DNA from: CAZACZ01 sp964483695
GTDB taxonomy: Bacteria > Deinococcota > Deinococci > Deinococcales > Trueperaceae
DNA: 41,927 nt
Direction of reading: 5' to 3'
NCBI GenBank assembly: GCA_964483695.1
Contig: CAZACZ010000020.1
Coordinates: 1-41,927, forward strand
In this document: piece after piece, positions 26,053-34,311 of the stretch
Position numbering within the stretch: the stretch's first letter is position 1
Layout: the number at the start of each line of letters is the position of its first letter
Notes under the pieces: generated by a model
What the model was told of the DNA's origin: nothing
Database searches by the model: none
Seen by the model: the letters and a program-made list of their open reading frames with translations, nothing else
Made by a program: the position numbers and the translations under genes

Positions 26053-26591
26053 CGCAGCAGCGCCTCGAGTTGCGCTTCCATCAGCGCCGGGTTCACCGGG
26101 CCGACGTGCTTGTACGCCACGCGGCCCTCGGCGTCGATGAAGTACGTCTCGGGCACGCCGTAGAGCGCGTAGTCGACGCTGATGCGGCTGTCGTTGTCCA
26201 TGCCGTTGGGGAAGCTCAACCCGAACTGCGAGAGGAACGCGCGCCCCTGGTCGTAGTTGTCGCGGTCTTGCGTCTGGACGCCGACGAATAGCACGCCACG
26301 GTCCTGGTAGCGCTCCCAGGTGGCTTGCAGCACCGGCGCCTCCTCGTAGCACGGGCCGCACCAGGACGCCCAGAAGTTGACCACCAGGGGCGTGCCGCGC
26401 AGGCCTGCGAGCGTGAGGGAGGGGCCGTAGTCGGGCTGGTAGCGTTCGTACAGCGCGAGGGCGAACTCGGGCGCGGCCTTGCCGACGAGCGCGGAGGGGA
26501 TGTCGCGGTCGGGGCTGCCGCGGAGCAAGCCGTAGGCGAACAGCCCCCCGAGCAGCGCCACCACCCCGACGATGATCGCCAGGCGCCTCAC
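26049..26591 (-). CDS. ccmG: Thiol:disulfide oxidoreductase CcmG (DsbE/TlpA type)
   Basis: CcmG is a membrane-anchored thioredoxin that keeps CcmH or apocytochrome thiols reduced. Helix RLAIIVGVVALLGGLFAYGLL (3-23) anchors it; the thioredoxin fold has FWASWCGPC (73-81) with WCGPC at 77-81, and cis-Pro in YGVPETYFID. At 180 aa it is normal. GTG 26591 overlaps the ccmF stop as GTGA, and the end overlaps ccmH as ATGA. The longer in-frame extension upstream is Arg-rich shadow of ccmF. Confidence 0.96.
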   Translation of the reverse strand: MRRLAIIVGVVALLGGLFAYGLLRGSPDRDIPSALVGKAAPEFALALYERYQPDYGPSLTLAGLRGTPLVVNFWASWCGPCYEEAPVLQATWERYQDRGVLFVGVQTQDRDNYDQGRAFLSQFGLSFPNGMDNDSRISVDYALYGVPETYFIDAEGRVAYKHVGPVNPALMEAQLEALLR

Positions 26592-28594
26592 GCGCGCACC
26601 GTACCCTCGCTGCCTTCCACCACCGGGGCGGTCACCGGAACGCGCCTGCGGGCGCCGGCGCCGAGCGCGTAGAGCGTCCCGAGCGCCATCACCGCGCCGC
26701 CGACCCAGATCCAGGTGACGAGCGGGCTCTTCACCACGCGCAGCACCACGAACGTGCTGGTCGGGCCGATGGTCGAGTTGAGGTTGAGGTACAGGTCGTG
26801 CCACGGCGTGTACATCACCGCCGGGGTGGGCACCGGCCGACCCTCGCCGAACACGTTGATGCGCGGGCGCATGGTGGCGATGGCGGCGTCGCCCCTGGAG
26901 ACCTCCACCACCGCGCCGGCCGTGACGCGGCCGGGCGTGCGCTCGACGTAACGGTCGACGGCGGTGAGGGTGTACCCCTCGAAGGGTGCGCTGGCGCCGA
27001 AGTCGAGGCGGATCTGCTCGTCGATGCGGTAGCCGGCGCTGAACGCCACGCCCAGCGCGGTCACCACCACGCCGAAGTGGACGATCATGCTACCGACGCG
27101 GCGGCGGTTCTCGAAGGCGTAGTTGCGCAGCACCTGCACGGCCGGCAACTGCGATAGCCGCAGGCGCGGCGCCAACGCCCCGACCAGCAGCAGGCCGAGG
27201 CTGGTGAGGTTGTACCCGGCAAGCGCCACCGTCAGCAGCGGGTAGAGCTTGTGCACGCCCAGCACGAACGCGACGACCCCGGCGACGACGAAGCCGCCGC
27301 CCAACCAGGCGAGGTTGTGCGTCAGGCGCTGCTGCTCGGCACGGCGCCACGGCAACAGCGGCCCGATGCCCATCAGCAGCAGCACCGCCATCCACATCGG
27401 CAGGCTCACCTGGTCGAAGAAGGGCGCGCCGACCGTGACCTTGTCGCCGGTGATGGCCTCCACCACCAGCGGGAACAAGGTCCCGAGCAGCACCGCGAAG
27501 GTGAGCGCCACGAACACGATGTTCACGCCCAGGAAGCTGCCTTCGCGGCTGACCAGGGAGTCGAGTTCGGCGCGGTCGCGCAGGTCGTCCCAGCGAAGCG
27601 CCAGCAACCCGAACGAGACCAGCGCCACCAGCAGGAAGAACACCAGGAAGGCGGGCCCCACCGGACCGTTGCCGAAGGCGTGCACCGAGGACACCACGCC
27701 GGAGCGGGTGAGGAAGGTGCCGAGGATCGACAGGGAGAAGGTGCCGACGATGAGCAGCACGTTCCAGCTCTTGAGCATGCGGCGGCGCTCCTGCACCTGC
27801 ACGCTGTGGATGAAGGCGGTGGCGGTGAGCCACGGCATCAGGCTGACGTTCTCCACCGGGTCCCACGCCCAGTAACCGCCCCAACCGAGCACCTCGTAGC
27901 TCCACCAGCCGCCGGCGATGATGGCGGCAGTCAGGAACCCCCAACCGGTGAGCGTCCAACGGCGCGTCTGCGTCATCCACTCGGTGCCCGGCCGGCGCGT
28001 GATGAGCGCCGCCATGGCGTACGCGAACGGCACCGTCAAGCCGACGAAGCCGAGGTACATCAGCAGCGGATGCACCGCCATCATCCAGTGGTTCTGCAGC
28101 AGCTCGTTGGGGCCGGGGCCGTCGGGCGGCGGGAACGGCAGCACCTCGAACGGGTTGGCGAGGAACGTGACGACGCCGAAGAAGAACACCTGTACACTCT
28201 GCATCACGGCCAGCGCCCACGGGCGCAAGGCGCTGAGCGGCGCGGTGACGGCCAGCAGCGCGGTGTAGCCCGACAACAGCCAGGCCCACAGCAGGATCGA
28301 GCCCTCCAGCGCCGCCCACATCGTCACCACCTTCACCCACACGGGCGAGGCGATGCGCGAGTGACCGGCCACGTAGGCCACGCTGAAGTCGTTGGTGAGG
28401 AGCGCCGCCTGCATCGCCACCACCGCGCTGGTGGCGACGAGGAAGCCGGCCACGGCGGCAAGACGGGCGGAGGTCTGCAGGCGGGGGTCGCGGCGTTGCG
28501 CCCCGAGGAAACCCGCCACGGCGCCGTAGAGCGCCAGCACGAACGCCAGGAAGACGGCGGCGCCGCCGAGCGTTCCGAGTTGGATGTCGATCAT
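26588..28594 (-). CDS. ccmF: Heme lyase subunit CcmF
   Basis: CcmF ligates heme to apocytochrome c with CcmH and CcmI. The 668-aa protein has about 15 membrane helices, the periplasmic tryptophan motif WGGYWAWDPVENVSLMPW (238-255), conserved His near HSRIASPVWVKVVTMWAALEGS (78-99) and a large periplasmic loop before the last helices. ATG 28594 follows GAAGGAAA. It begins 25 bases after the ccmE stop. Confidence 0.97.
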   Translation of the reverse strand: MIDIQLGTLGGAAVFLAFVLALYGAVAGFLGAQRRDPRLQTSARLAAVAGFLVATSAVVAMQAALLTNDFSVAYVAGHSRIASPVWVKVVTMWAALEGSILLWAWLLSGYTALLAVTAPLSALRPWALAVMQSVQVFFFGVVTFLANPFEVLPFPPPDGPGPNELLQNHWMMAVHPLLMYLGFVGLTVPFAYAMAALITRRPGTEWMTQTRRWTLTGWGFLTAAIIAGGWWSYEVLGWGGYWAWDPVENVSLMPWLTATAFIHSVQVQERRRMLKSWNVLLIVGTFSLSILGTFLTRSGVVSSVHAFGNGPVGPAFLVFFLLVALVSFGLLALRWDDLRDRAELDSLVSREGSFLGVNIVFVALTFAVLLGTLFPLVVEAITGDKVTVGAPFFDQVSLPMWMAVLLLMGIGPLLPWRRAEQQRLTHNLAWLGGGFVVAGVVAFVLGVHKLYPLLTVALAGYNLTSLGLLLVGALAPRLRLSQLPAVQVLRNYAFENRRRVGSMIVHFGVVVTALGVAFSAGYRIDEQIRLDFGASAPFEGYTLTAVDRYVERTPGRVTAGAVVEVSRGDAAIATMRPRINVFGEGRPVPTPAVMYTPWHDLYLNLNSTIGPTSTFVVLRVVKSPLVTWIWVGGAVMALGTLYALGAGARRRVPVTAPVVEGSEGTVRA

Positions 28595-28619
28595 GCCGTT
28601 TCCTTCACGGCTCGTTGCT

Positions 28620-29048
28620 TCACTGCAGCGAGTCCTTCAGGGCGTCGACGTCGATCGGTTCGCCCTCCGCCGGCGGGTGGTAGTTCTCGCTGTGCTTCAC
28701 CAGCAGGTTGTCGCCGTGGAACACGTCGTCGTGGAAGCGCCCCTCGATCACCACGCCGCCGTTCTCCTGGAACAGGTCAGGGGGTGCGCCGTCGTACTCC
28801 ACCGGGTAGGTGGCGAGGCCGTCGGTGACGAGGAAGGTGAGGTGCAGGTCGGCGTCGTCGAAGGCGACGCTGCCCGGCGTCACCAGACCGCCGAGGCGGA
28901 TGCGCCGGCCCTCGAACGAGGAGGCGTCGCGCGCGTACTCGCTGGGCAGGATGAAGTACACCAGCGAGTTGGTCAGCGCGCGCGAGATGAGCACGCCGGC
29001 CACGACCAGCACCCCGACGCCGAGCAAGGCGTAAACGAGGCGTTTCAT
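28620..29048 (-). CDS. ccmE: Heme chaperone CcmE
   Basis: CcmE binds exported heme covalently in the periplasm and hands it to CcmF. The 142-aa protein has one N-terminal membrane helix (LVYALLGVGVLVVAGVLI) and an OB-fold with the heme motif HSENY (His119, Tyr123), fitting HxxxY. RIRLGGLVTPGSV and EGRFHDDVFHGDNLLVKH are typical strands. ATG 29048 overlaps the ccmD stop as ATGA. Confidence 0.96.
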   Translation of the reverse strand: MKRLVYALLGVGVLVVAGVLISRALTNSLVYFILPSEYARDASSFEGRRIRLGGLVTPGSVAFDDADLHLTFLVTDGLATYPVEYDGAPPDLFQENGGVVIEGRFHDDVFHGDNLLVKHSENYHPPAEGEPIDVDALKDSLQ

Positions 29049-29176
29049 CGCTCGTCCTCGGTGTTGCGCGCCTTGCGCGCGCGCCAGCTGAGGTAGACGA
29101 GGTAGGCGGCGTACGCCACGATCAGCTCGCCCCAAGCGATGGCGATCCACTGGGTAGGGGTCAGGTCAGCCCACAC
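29045..29176 (-). CDS. ccmD: CcmD-like small membrane protein, 43 aa
   Basis: A short frame sits exactly where ccmD is expected, between ccmC and ccmE. It starts GTG 29176, overlaps the end of ccmC by 11 bases and ends ATGA with ccmE. The product reads MWADLTPTQWIAIAWGELI, a single membrane helix to about residue 30, then LSWRARKARNTEDER, a basic cytosolic end. This N-out helix and charged tail match CcmD, which releases holo-CcmE from the ABC exporter. Sequence conservation in CcmD is low; position and topology carry the call. Confidence 0.8.
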   Translation of the reverse strand: MWADLTPTQWIAIAWGELIVAYAAYLVYLSWRARKARNTEDER

Positions 29177-29897
29177 GGACGACGTCTCCCTTGGCGCGCG
29201 CCGGTTCTCGTGCCGCGGTCGTCTTCAGGCCGATCCGGCCGATGCGGATGCGCTCCGACACGAAGTACAGGTAGATCAGGCCTGCCACCACGGTGTTGAA
29301 GAGCAACACCCGCAACATGGTGGGATCCATGGTGACGCCCGAGCCGTCGAGGTTCACGCTCTTGGCCGGGTGCAGCGTGCGGAACCATTCCGCCGCCAGG
29401 TAGTTGAACGGCAGGCTGGCCAGCACGATGATCATGATCACCGCGCTGACGCGGCCGCGGCGCTGCGGCTCGTCGATCAGGCCACGGACGATGAAGTAGC
29501 CCACCAGCAGCGCCACCATCAGCGCGGTCAGGGTGAGCTTGGCGTCCCAGGTCCAGAAGGTGTTGAGCGTCGGCCGGGAGTACGTCATGCCGCCGACGAT
29601 GGTGAGCGCGGCGAAGAAGGTGGCGGCTTCGGCGTTGGCCACCGCCCGCACGTCGTCGACGGGCCGGCCGCGCCACAGGTAGAGCATGCCCCACACCGCC
29701 GCCACGGCCACGGCCACGAAGCCGATCCACGCCACCGGGACGTGGGCGTACATGATGCGGATCAGGTCGCCTTGGTTGACGTCGGGCGGGCTGACCACCA
29801 GCGCCAGGTAGGCGCCGACGCCGAACAGGACGAGACAAGCCACGCCGAAGACGGTCAGCCACAACGGCCGCTTGGCGGGGGCGATGGATTGGTTCAT
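29166..29897 (-). CDS. ccmC: Heme exporter/chaperone-loading protein CcmC
   Basis: CcmC presents heme to CcmE. The 243-aa protein has six membrane helices, the tryptophan motif NTFWTWDAKLT (112-122), and His residues in YAHVP (H52) and RTLHPAKS on the periplasmic side. ATG 29897 follows AAGGAG at a good distance. A 124-base gap separates it from ccmB, the only sizeable gap in the operon, with a possible internal promoter (TACACT). Confidence 0.96.
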   Translation of the reverse strand: MNQSIAPAKRPLWLTVFGVACLVLFGVGAYLALVVSPPDVNQGDLIRIMYAHVPVAWIGFVAVAVAAVWGMLYLWRGRPVDDVRAVANAEAATFFAALTIVGGMTYSRPTLNTFWTWDAKLTLTALMVALLVGYFIVRGLIDEPQRRGRVSAVIMIIVLASLPFNYLAAEWFRTLHPAKSVNLDGSGVTMDPTMLRVLLFNTVVAGLIYLYFVSERIRIGRIGLKTTAAREPARAKGDVVRVG

Positions 29898-29936
29898 GAC
29901 GTCACTCCTTCGGGGCCCTGCGCCCCGTACCCCGAC

Positions 29937-29942
29937 AGTGTA
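29937..29942 (-). promoter_or_regulatory. Possible internal -10 box TACACT before ccmC
   Basis: TACACT on the minus strand in the 124-base ccmB-ccmC gap; the same hexamer occurs in the cold-shock promoter. No clear -35 box. It would give about a 33-base leader containing AAGGAG. Confidence 0.35.
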
Positions 29943-30021
29943 CGGCGTGGTCCTTGCGCCGCGCCGTCCTGACGTTGACGTTCGCGCCAGGCGGAGCGCT
30001 GGCGGCGTTCTGTCGGCGTCG

Positions 30022-30762
30022 TCACTCGTCCACCACGAAGTGGAAGATGGCGGTGCAGACGACGAAGTACACCAAGCCGAAGCCCGCCAGCAGCTGCAGC
30101 CAGTCGGCGGCAAGGGCGGCGTTGCCGGCGGCCAGCGCCACGTCGGCGGCGGCGAAGGCGTCGGCTCCGGTGGAGAGGGTGGGCGCGCCGCCCATCAGCG
30201 CCTCGGTGGCGCGCACCGCGCCCAGCATCACCGGCACGATGACCGGGAACATCAGCACTGGCAGGAGCGCTTCGCGCGCCGCTAGGTTGGCGGTGAGGCC
30301 GGCGTAGAAGGTAGCGATGACGGCGAAGCCGAAGGTGCCGAGCAGCAGCGTGGCGAGGTGCCAGAGGATCCCGCCGGCGGCCAGCTCGACCCCGTAGAGC
30401 ACGAACGCCACCGGCGACAGCAGTACGCCGAGGAGCGTCAGGTAGAGCCAGTTCGCCAGCAGCTTGCCGAGGTAGATGGCGGCGCGCGGCACCGGCTGCA
30501 GCAGAAGCTGCTCGAACGCGCCCTCTTCGAGGTCGGCCTGGAAGTTCTGGGCGGCGGCGATGACGCCGGCGAACGCCAACGCCACCCACAGCACCCCGGG
30601 CGCCGCCTCGCGCAGCACGTTGCTGTCGCGGCCCAGCGCGAACGCCATCATGACCAGCGTGACGGCCGAGAAGAAGAGCGTCGCCACGGTGGCGGCGCGG
30701 CTGCGGAGCTCCTGCAGCAGGTCCTTGCGCGCGATGGCGAGGACGACCAGGGCGTCGCTCAC
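30022..30762 (-). CDS. ccmB: Heme ABC exporter permease CcmB
   Basis: CcmB is the membrane subunit working with CcmA to release holo-CcmE. The 246-aa protein has six helices and the family sequences AIARKDLLQELRSR (about 9-22), FEQLLLQPVPRAAIYLGKLLANWL and LPVLMFPVIVPVMLGAV. GTG 30762 overlaps the ccmA stop as GTGA. Confidence 0.95.
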   Translation of the reverse strand: MSDALVVLAIARKDLLQELRSRAATVATLFFSAVTLVMMAFALGRDSNVLREAAPGVLWVALAFAGVIAAAQNFQADLEEGAFEQLLLQPVPRAAIYLGKLLANWLYLTLLGVLLSPVAFVLYGVELAAGGILWHLATLLLGTFGFAVIATFYAGLTANLAAREALLPVLMFPVIVPVMLGAVRATEALMGGAPTLSTGADAFAAADVALAAGNAALAADWLQLLAGFGLVYFVVCTAIFHFVVDE

Positions 30763-31469
30763 GAGCGTGCCCCCGCGGCCAACCGCACGCGCCCTCCCGC
30801 CAACTCCAGCACGGCGTCGGGCGCCAGCCCCTCGCGGTCGGACTCGTGCGACGCCATCAGCACCGTGCGCCCCGCGCTGCGCGCGTGCGCGACGGCCTCG
30901 TCGACCAGCCGCTTGCCCTCGTCGTCCAGCGCAGCGTACGGCTCGTCGAGCAGCCACAGGTCGGGGTCGCGCAGCAGCAGCCGCGCCAGGCCGAGGCGCT
31001 TCTTCATGCCGCTCGAGTAGGTGCGCACCAGCTTGTCGGCGGCGCCTTCGAGACCGACGCGCGCAAGGACGTCCGCCAGCGCCGCCTCGCGCGGGGCGCC
31101 GGCGCCGGCGTCCCCGCCGAGCGTCCACGCCAGGCGCAGGTTCTCGCGGGCCGTCAACACCGGGTAGTTGCCGCCCAGCACGCTGAGCAGCCCGACGTGG
31201 CGGCGGACGTCGGCGGCTTGCTTCACCAGGTCGAAGCCGAACACCCGCCCGTCACCGCGGTTGGGGCGCAGGCGCGTGGCCAGCAAGCGCAGCAGGGTGG
31301 TCTTGCCTGCGCCGTTGCCGCCCCGAAGCACGACCACGCGTCCGGGCGCGATCTCGAGCTCGACCCCGTCGAGCACCAACTCGCGTCCCATGCGCCGGCC
31401 CACGCCCTCGAGCAGGATGGCGGGGGTGGCGCCTTGCGTCGTGGTCGGGTGGTCGGTCGGGGTGGTCAC
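30759..31469 (-). CDS. ccmA: Heme ABC exporter ATPase CcmA
   Basis: CcmA powers release of heme-loaded CcmE. The 236-aa ABC ATPase has Walker A GGNGAGKTT (50-58), signature YSSGMKKRLGLARLL, Walker B LWLLDEPYAALDD and the SHESDR switch. The signature SSGMKKR in place of SGGQ is the normal CcmA form. GTG 31469 overlaps the ccdA stop as GTGA; the N-terminal 17 residues are poorly conserved, so a later start is possible. Confidence 0.95.
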   Translation of the reverse strand: MTTPTDHPTTTQGATPAILLEGVGRRMGRELVLDGVELEIAPGRVVVLRGGNGAGKTTLLRLLATRLRPNRGDGRVFGFDLVKQAADVRRHVGLLSVLGGNYPVLTARENLRLAWTLGGDAGAGAPREAALADVLARVGLEGAADKLVRTYSSGMKKRLGLARLLLRDPDLWLLDEPYAALDDEGKRLVDEAVAHARSAGRTVLMASHESDREGLAPDAVLELAGGRVRLAAGARS

Positions 31470-32248
31470 AGACGATCGAGCAGCCAGTCGGGCGTCAGTT
31501 GGATGAGGTAGCTGTTCAGCACGGTGTAGGTGCCGGTCAGCATGAGTACGCCGGCGATCAGCAGGAGCACACCGGCGCCGCGCTCCACCCACGGCAGGAA
31601 GCGCTGGAAGCGTTTGGAGAAGCGCAGGAACGGCTCGAGCAACAGCGCGGCGGCGAGGAACGGCACGCCCAAGCCGAGGGCGTACACCGCCAGCAGCCCG
31701 ACGCCCTGCGCCAGCGTGCCGGCGGCGCCCGCCATGGTCAGGATGGCGCCGAGGATCGGCCCGATGCACGGCGTCCAGCCCGCCGCGAACGCCATGCCCA
31801 GCAGCGCGGCGCCCCACGGGGTGCGGGTCTCGCCGCGGTACTGCATGCGCGTGTCGCGGTAGAGCCACGGCACCTTCACCACGCCCAGCATCACCAGGCC
31901 GAAGAACGTCACCAGCACGCCGCCCGCGATCATCAAGACGTCGCGGTTGCCGCGCAGCACCGAACCGAGCGCGCTGGCCGAGGCGCCGAGGGCGATGAAC
32001 ACCAGCGAGAAGCCGAGGACGAAGAACAGCGCGTTGGTCAGGATCACGCGCCTGCGAGCCTGCGCGCTGCCGCCGACGTACGCCAGGTAGCTCGGTACCA
32101 GGGGCAGCACGCACGGCGACAGGAACGAGAGGATCCCCGCCGCGAACGCGACGCCGAAGCCGGGGGTCACGACGGAGCCTGCGCCGGGCTCGAAGGCGGG
32201 CTCGAGGGCGAGGCGGCGCGGTCGCCGGCCGGGGAACGACGAAGGCAC
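31466..32248 (-). CDS. ccdA: Thiol-disulfide exchange membrane protein CcdA
   Basis: CcdA carries reducing power from cytosolic thioredoxin across the membrane to CcmG and CcmH. The 260-aa protein has six helices and the two redox cysteines, C46 in FLSPCVLPL and C161 in GWTPCIGP. It heads the leftward operon and links to ccmA by GTGA. GTG 32248 lies about 16 bases after a TATACT box; the first 25 residues are Arg/Pro-rich, so a start nearer VVTPGFGVAF (residue 26) is possible. Confidence 0.94.
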   Translation of the reverse strand: MPSSFPGRRPRRLALEPAFEPGAGSVVTPGFGVAFAAGILSFLSPCVLPLVPSYLAYVGGSAQARRRVILTNALFFVLGFSLVFIALGASASALGSVLRGNRDVLMIAGGVLVTFFGLVMLGVVKVPWLYRDTRMQYRGETRTPWGAALLGMAFAAGWTPCIGPILGAILTMAGAAGTLAQGVGLLAVYALGLGVPFLAAALLLEPFLRFSKRFQRFLPWVERGAGVLLLIAGVLMLTGTYTVLNSYLIQLTPDWLLDRL

Positions 32249-32269
32249 ATCACGTGATTATCCAGTATA
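32249..32269 (-). promoter_or_regulatory. Promoter -10 box and palindrome of the ccd-ccm operon
   Basis: TATACT (32264-32269, minus strand) is a good -10 box. The perfect palindrome ATCACGTGAT (32249-32258) covers the expected transcription start and touches the GTG at 32248, a position suited to a repressor. The 5' UTR would be only about nine bases. No good -35 box is visible. Confidence 0.5.
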
Positions 32270-32344
32270 GGCAGGCTCCCTCCGCCGAGCCGTAGGACAT
32301 ACGCCCTGCGGCGCGGGGTCCGCGCAGCCCGGGAGCGCCTTGGG

Positions 32345-32371
32345 TAGGATGGCGCTCTAGCACCTTGCTAG
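32345..32371 (+). promoter_or_regulatory. Promoter -10 box and inverted repeat of the ABC operon
   Basis: TAGGAT (32345-32350) may be the -10 box. CTAGCA-CCT-TGCTAG (32357-32371), a perfect 6-bp inverted repeat with a 3-base spacer, follows at the expected start of transcription and could be an operator. A -35 box is not clear. Confidence 0.4.
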
Positions 32372-32378
32372 GGATCCC

Positions 32379-32404
32379 GGCCTGCGCGGCCCACGCCGCG
32401 GGCC
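32379..32404 (+). promoter_or_regulatory. Leader hairpin just before the binding-protein gene
   Basis: CGCGGC-CCAC-GCCGCG (32385-32400), extended by flanking GGCC pairs, ends four bases before the AGGAGGA binding site. It may stabilise the mRNA or limit initiation. Conserved bases of the TPP riboswitch are absent. Confidence 0.4.
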
Positions 32405-32420
32405 AGCCAGGAGGAACGCC

Positions 32421-33461
32421 ATGACCCCCCGCATCCTCGCCCGACTCACCGTCATGCTGGCCGCCCTGCTCGTGTTCTCCGCCGCCGTGGCGCAGGACAC
32501 GCACGATGTCGCCCCGCTCGACCCGCCGCAGCAGGTGCGGGTGGCGTACGTGCCGATCATGAAGTTCGCCGCGTTGTACGTGGCCGAGGAGCGCGGCTTC
32601 TTCGACGCGTACGGCCTCGACGTCCAGATCGACTCGGTGGCCTCGGGCACCGAAGCGATCGCCTTCCTCGAGCAGGGTCAGATCGACGTGGGCGGCATCG
32701 CCATCGTCACCTCGCTCTGGAACGGCTGGAACCAAGGGATCGACATCCGCGTCTTCGCGCCCGGCGGCCTCGAGCCGTTCGTGAACAGCCCTACGCGCTT
32801 CATGGTGCGCAAGGACCTGTTCGACTCGGGCGCCGTGACCAGCATCGAGCAGCTCGCCGGCCGCACCGTGGCGCTCGCCGGCGGCCCCGGCAGCGGCGGG
32901 GAGTACCTCGCCGCCAAGGCGCTCGAGCTCGGTGGGCTCACCATCCGCGACGTCGAGACCGTCAACCTCGGCAACGCCGACATCCCCGCCGCGTTCGAGA
33001 ACGGCTCGATCGACGCCGCCCTGCTCGGCTCGCCGTACGCCGACCAGGTCGAGGCGGCCGGCACGGCGGTGACGTTGGCCACCGACCTGGTGCCCGGCCT
33101 CATGACCGTCGCGTTCGTCGGCTCCGGTCGCTTCCTGAACGAACGGCCCGAGGTGGCGCAGCGCTTCACGCTGGCGCTGCTCGACGCCGTGCGGGTGATG
33201 CAGGGCGACGACTACCTGGCGCCCGAGAACGTGGCTGCCTACCTCAAGTACGTCAACTCCACCGAGGAAGCCCTGCGCACCGGCACGCCCGTGCTCTACG
33301 ACCCCGACCTGGCCATCCCGGTCGACGGCCTGGCCGACGTCGAGCGCGTGCACCGCGAGAACGGCCGCACCGAGTACGACACCCCCATCGACCTGGGCAA
33401 GGTCGTCGTCACCGACTTCGTGGACTTCGCGTTGGAGGCGGCCGGACCGTACGCGCGCTGA
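32421..33461 (+). CDS. ABC transporter substrate-binding protein, NMT1/SsuA type
   Basis: The 346-aa periplasmic protein has a signal peptide (LARLTVMLAALLVFSAAVAQ, cleavage near 24-25, no lipobox Cys) and an NMT1/THI5-like fold: VRVAYVPIMKFAALYVAEERGFFDAYGLDV (about 39-68), EQGQIDVGGIA, LAGRTVALAGGPGSGGEYLAAKAL and AFENGSIDAALLGSPYADQVE. The family binds nitrate, sulfonates, taurine, pyrimidine precursors or aromatic acids; the ligand cannot be told. ATG 32421 follows AGGAGGA at five bases. ATPase and permease genes follow, with a strong hairpin after this gene. Confidence 0.93.
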   Translation: MTPRILARLTVMLAALLVFSAAVAQDTHDVAPLDPPQQVRVAYVPIMKFAALYVAEERGFFDAYGLDVQIDSVASGTEAIAFLEQGQIDVGGIAIVTSLWNGWNQGIDIRVFAPGGLEPFVNSPTRFMVRKDLFDSGAVTSIEQLAGRTVALAGGPGSGGEYLAAKALELGGLTIRDVETVNLGNADIPAAFENGSIDAALLGSPYADQVEAAGTAVTLATDLVPGLMTVAFVGSGRFLNERPEVAQRFTLALLDAVRVMQGDDYLAPENVAAYLKYVNSTEEALRTGTPVLYDPDLAIPVDGLADVERVHRENGRTEYDTPIDLGKVVVTDFVDFALEAAGPYAR

Positions 33462-33471
33462 GCCGTGACGT

Positions 33472-33504
33472 GGCGTGGCCGCGCCGCCGCGGCGCGGCCA
33501 CGCC
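33472..33504 (+). terminator. Perfect 15-bp-stem hairpin between binding protein and ATPase genes
   Basis: GGCGTGGCCGCGCCG (33472-33486) pairs exactly with 33490-33504 across a CCG loop, ten bases after the binding-protein stop. There is no T run. It probably lowers downstream transcription or protects the upstream mRNA, giving more binding protein than ATPase and permease. Confidence 0.75.
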
Positions 33505-33528
33505 TTCCGAGCCGGTCCTGGACCCCGC

Positions 33529-34311
33529 ATGAGCCTCAAGATCGTCGCCCGCGCCGCGGGCAAGACCTACCCCTCGATGGCCGGCCCCGTGCCCGCCATC
33601 GAGGGGTTCGACCTCGACGTCCGCGAAGGCGAGTTCGTGTGCCTGGTGGGGCCTTCGGGCTGCGGCAAGTCGACGTTCCTGCGCATCCTCGCCGGGCTCG
33701 ACACGCTCACCTCGGGCGAAGCGCGCATCGTGCCAGGCGCCGACCCCCGCAAGCCGCTCAACAACGTGGTGTTCCAGGAGTACGCGGTGTTCCCCTGGAA
33801 GACGGTGCGCGACAACGTCGGCTTCGGGCTGCAGATGCGCGGCGTGCCGCGCGCGGAGCGCGAGCGGGTGGTCGAGGGGTGGTTGGTGAAGGTCGGCCTG
33901 AAGCGCTTCGCGGACTACTACCCCTCGCAGATCTCCGGCGGCATGAAGCAGCGCGTGTCGATCGCGCGCGCGCTCGCCAACGATCCCGAGGTGCTGTTGA
34001 TGGACGAGCCGCTCGGCGCGCTCGACGCGCAGACGCGAGCCGTGCTGCAAGAGGAGTTGCTTCGCCTGTGGGAAGAGACGCACAAGACGGTGCTGTACGT
34101 CACCCACTCGATCGACGAGGCGGTACTGCTGGGTGACCGCGTGGTGATCATGACCGCCCACCCCGGCACCAAGAAGGCCGAGTTCGTGGTCGACCTGCCG
34201 CGGCCGCGCGACATCTCCACCACCGCAACGCCGCGCTTCGCGGCGCTCACCGGCGCCATCTGGGAAGCGTTGCGCGACGAGGTGCACCGCGCCATGGAGG
34301 CGCAACGATGA
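33529..34311 (+). CDS. ABC transporter ATPase, nitrate/sulfonate/taurine type
   Basis: The 260-aa ATPase has Walker A GPSGCGKST (41-49), Q-loop VVFQEYAVFPWKTVRDNV, signature ISGGMKQRVSIARAL, Walker B VLLMDEPLGALDA and H-switch YVTHSIDEAV. FQEYAVFPWKTV is typical of SsuB/TauB/NrtD proteins. ATG 33529 is used; upstream in-frame sequence belongs to the hairpin and is not conserved. Its stop overlaps the permease start as ATGA. Confidence 0.94.
   Translation: MSLKIVARAAGKTYPSMAGPVPAIEGFDLDVREGEFVCLVGPSGCGKSTFLRILAGLDTLTSGEARIVPGADPRKPLNNVVFQEYAVFPWKTVRDNVGFGLQMRGVPRAERERVVEGWLVKVGLKRFADYYPSQISGGMKQRVSIARALANDPEVLLMDEPLGALDAQTRAVLQEELLRLWEETHKTVLYVTHSIDEAVLLGDRVVIMTAHPGTKKAEFVVDLPRPRDISTTATPRFAALTGAIWEALRDEVHRAMEAQR

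Noticed and set aside
32345..32420. TPP riboswitch before the NMT1/THI5-like transporter
   Set aside because: The family sometimes carries thiamine precursors, but the conserved CTGAGA and ACCTGAT-type segments are absent and the leader is only about 60 bases.
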